The notes under the pieces were generated by a model. It was given only the letters and a program-made list of their open reading frames with translations. It ran no database searches and was not told the DNA's origin. Positions 6,982 to 8,463 of a stretch of 8,463 nucleotides of DNA are shown here, piece after piece. Both the position numbers and the translations under genes were made by a program. Each line of letters begins with the position of its first letter. Position 1 is the first letter of the stretch. The DNA is from Candidatus Latescibacterota bacterium (GTDB lineage: Bacteria > Latescibacterota > UBA2968 > UBA8231). Where the stretch lies: assembly GCA_003529325.1 (NCBI GenBank), contig DPVW01000337.1, positions 6,248-14,710 of the forward strand, in the 5' to 3' direction.

Positions 6982-6988
6982 CGCTGAG

Positions 6989-7957
6989 GTGACTGGGCTC
7001 TTTCAACTCTTTCCCAATCCGTGGATCGGGCTCGCCGCCGCCACCGGCGCAGTGATGGGATTTATTACCGTCAATGCGCTGTTTCTGATCTGGCTCGAAC
7101 GCAAGGTCAGCGCCCGCATGCAGCGGCGTTATGGGCCCACCGAAGTCGGTCCCTTCGGTCTGCTGCAGACCCTGGCGGACATGTTGAAGTTGATCGGCAA
7201 AGAACTGATCACACCCGATCATGTGCATCGGCCACTCTATCTGATCGCTCCGGTCCTCGTCTTCGCACCTCTTTTGGCGTTGTTGTCACTGGTGCCGATC
7301 AATGAGGGTTGGGTGTTCCACGATTTCGATATCGCTCTCGTGTTGTTACTGGCTTTCAGTGGGCTCAATGTAATCGGCATCTTTGCCGCTGGCTGGGGCT
7401 CGAACAACAAATACGCCCTCCTCGGTGCCGTGCGTGCCGTGGCACAGAATATCTCCTACGAGATCCCCCTGCTGCTGGCGGTGATCCCGATCGTGCTGAT
7501 GACCCGCTCCTTGAGTCTGCATGAAATCGCCAGTGCCCAGTCCTATCCATTCATCCTCGTGCAGCCGCTGGCTTTCATCATCTATTTCATCTCCGCTACG
7601 GCAGAGACAAATCGCGCCCCTTTCGACATTCCCGAAGCGGAGTCGGAATTGATCGCTGGTTTCCACACCGAATATTCGGGTATGCGCTTCGGTGCGTTCT
7701 TTCTGGCGGAGTTCACCAACATGGTGATCGTCTGCGCTGTGGCGACGATCCTGTTTCTCGGTGGCTGGAAGGGCCCGCTGTTGCCCGGCTGGCTCTGGTT
7801 CTTTCTCAAGGTCTATGGCCTCATTCTGGTGATGATGGTCTTTCGCTGGACCTTCCCGCGGCTTCGCTTCGACCAACTGATGACTTTCGCCTGGGCTATT
7901 CTTGTGCCCCTGGCGCTGGTCAATCTGCTGCTCACCATCGTGGTCCTGAAACTGTAG
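6989..7957 (+). CDS. nuoH: NADH-quinone oxidoreductase subunit H (quinone channel subunit)
   Basis: This 322-residue, highly hydrophobic protein, with about eight membrane segments, is the complex I subunit that joins the peripheral arm to the membrane arm and forms most of the quinone entry tunnel. Signature segments are intact: LERKVSARMQRRYGP (36-50) on the first cytoplasmic loop, VAQNISYEIP (151-160), AETNRAPFDIPEAESEL (205-221) followed by the conserved GFHTEYSGM (224-232), and RWTFPRLRFDQLM (286-298). The length is standard. The first membrane segment is at about 12-34. The GTG start is chosen because GGAG lies 7 bases upstream and it gives a normal NuoH N-terminus. It follows nuoD after an 84-base gap and precedes nuoI by 12 bases, so it belongs to the same operon. 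Confidence 0.96.
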   Translation: MTGLFQLFPNPWIGLAAATGAVMGFITVNALFLIWLERKVSARMQRRYGPTEVGPFGLLQTLADMLKLIGKELITPDHVHRPLYLIAPVLVFAPLLALLSLVPINEGWVFHDFDIALVLLLAFSGLNVIGIFAAGWGSNNKYALLGAVRAVAQNISYEIPLLLAVIPIVLMTRSLSLHEIASAQSYPFILVQPLAFIIYFISATAETNRAPFDIPEAESELIAGFHTEYSGMRFGAFFLAEFTNMVIVCAVATILFLGGWKGPLLPGWLWFFLKVYGLILVMMVFRWTFPRLRFDQLMTFAWAILVPLALVNLLLTIVVLKL

Positions 7958-7961
7958 GCGG
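7956..7961 (+). promoter_or_regulatory. Ribosome-binding site supporting the TTG start of nuoI
   Basis: AGGCGG, overlapping the TAG of nuoH, lies 8 bases before TTG 7970. This favours the TTG over the in-frame ATG at 8021. Confidence 0.5.
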
Positions 7962-7969
7962 AAATCCAC

Positions 7970-8463
7970 TTGGACACATTCAGACAAACATTGATCGGTG
8001 CCTGGTCGCTGCTGGTGGGCATGAAAATAACGCTGTCACACGTCTTGCGGGGTCCGGTGACGTCGCAATATCCGCTCGAACGCATCGAGATGACACAGGC
8101 GTATCGCAACGTCATTCGTCTCATCGAGATCGAAGAGATCGGGTCGCATGATTGCATCGACTGTCAGGCCTGTGTCCGGGTCTGTCCGTCTGACTGCATC
8201 AAGGTGGAGGGGGAGCGGCCGGAGGGAATGCGGAAAAGGCGCGCGACCTTGTTCGAGGTGGAGTTCGCCCTCTGTTCGGAGTGTGGTCTGTGCATCGACG
8301 TCTGTCCCACCGATACGCTGGGATACAGTCGCGAGTATGACCAGGCGGGCTACAAGCGGGATGACTTCCTCTACGATCTGCTTGATGAATGGCGGGACAT
8401 GGAAGAGGACGTGCGCGAGAAGTTGGTCGCCGAAGAGGCGGTAAAGGCGGCGGCAAAGAAGGC
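7970..8463 (+). CDS. nuoI: NADH-quinone oxidoreductase subunit I (two 4Fe-4S clusters), 3' end missing
   Basis: 164 residues are visible and the frame is still open at the right edge. This ferredoxin-like subunit of the complex I peripheral arm holds clusters N6a and N6b, which pass electrons to N2 in NuoB. Both cluster motifs are present: CIDCQACVRVCP (C62, C65, C68, C72) and CSECGLCIDVCP (C102, C105, C108, C112), and the REYDQAGYKRDDFLYDL segment that follows is usual in the family. The N-terminal part (GMKITLSHVLRGPVTSQYP) is the membrane-apposed helix and linker of NuoI. TTG 7970 keeps this helix complete and has a ribosome-binding site; ATG 8021 would cut it short. The visible C-terminus (from about 144) is a charged, Ala/Lys/Glu-rich tail. 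Further nuo genes (J-N) would be expected after it. Confidence 0.95.
   Translation, partial: MDTFRQTLIGAWSLLVGMKITLSHVLRGPVTSQYPLERIEMTQAYRNVIRLIEIEEIGSHDCIDCQACVRVCPSDCIKVEGERPEGMRKRRATLFEVEFALCSECGLCIDVCPTDTLGYSREYDQAGYKRDDFLYDLLDEWRDMEEDVREKLVAEEAVKAAAKK

Noticed and set aside
6904..6987. Tiny 27-residue ORF between nuoD and nuoH as a real gene
   Set aside because: No hydrophobic segment, cofactor motif or known family is visible, and a chance ORF of this length is likely. Kept only as an observation on the junction.
5696..7228. A 510-codon open frame on the - strand across nuoD and nuoH
   Set aside because: It is the antisense shadow of nuoD and nuoH in GC-rich DNA. Its translation is His/Arg/Gln-rich with no recognisable domain, while the + strand encodes clear complex I subunits.
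1..8463. tRNA, rRNA, CRISPR array, insertion sequence, toxin-antitoxin or defence system
   Set aside because: No cloverleaf sequence, evenly spaced repeats, terminal inverted repeats with transposase motifs, or such domains were seen by reading. Nearly all sequence is accounted for by the metabolic and respiratory genes listed.

Overview
The window is gene-dense and GC-rich (about 60% by eye), with every gene on the + strand. It comes from a Gram-negative bacterium: there is a lipoprotein-type mature N-terminus on a haem-binding domain protein, and a proteobacterial-style complex I operon. I cannot place the organism more finely. The NuoB and NuoI variants resemble those I recall from Bacteroidetes, Acidobacteria and delta-type lineages as much as from classical Proteobacteria, so phylum is left open.

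Region 1 (1-416) is the 3' end of a lipoprotein gene whose product has one small c-type cytochrome-like domain with an expanded CX4CH haem motif. Region 2 (455-4177) is a tightly coupled three-gene cluster: a divergent enolase-superfamily (mandelate racemase/muconate lactonizing type) protein, an SMP-30/gluconolactonase-like lactone hydrolase, and a cytoplasmic gamma-glutamyltransferase-family protein. The first two genes overlap by ATGA and the third starts within about 10 bases of the second gene's stop, so they look like one catabolic operon. The substrate cannot be read from the sequence. A plausible intrinsic terminator sits directly after the third gene.

Region 3 (4178-4326) is the only sizeable gap. 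It holds that terminator, then a sigma70-like promoter candidate, then a leader. Region 4 (4327-8463) is the start of a respiratory complex I operon in the order nuoA-nuoB-nuoC-nuoD-nuoH-nuoI, with nuoI running off the window. nuoC and nuoD are separate genes. The NADH-oxidising module genes nuoE, nuoF and nuoG, which commonly lie between nuoD and nuoH, are absent there; an 84-base junction with an inverted repeat occupies that place. The six subunits cover the quinone-reducing module (B, C, D, I) and the membrane anchor/quinone channel (A, H); the proton-pumping subunits would be expected downstream.

I see no transposon, CRISPR array, tRNA, rRNA or defence system. Most of the window is recognisable metabolism. 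The points worth a second look are the altered active sites of the enolase-superfamily and transferase proteins, their unusual pairing, and the NADH-module-free nuo gene order.
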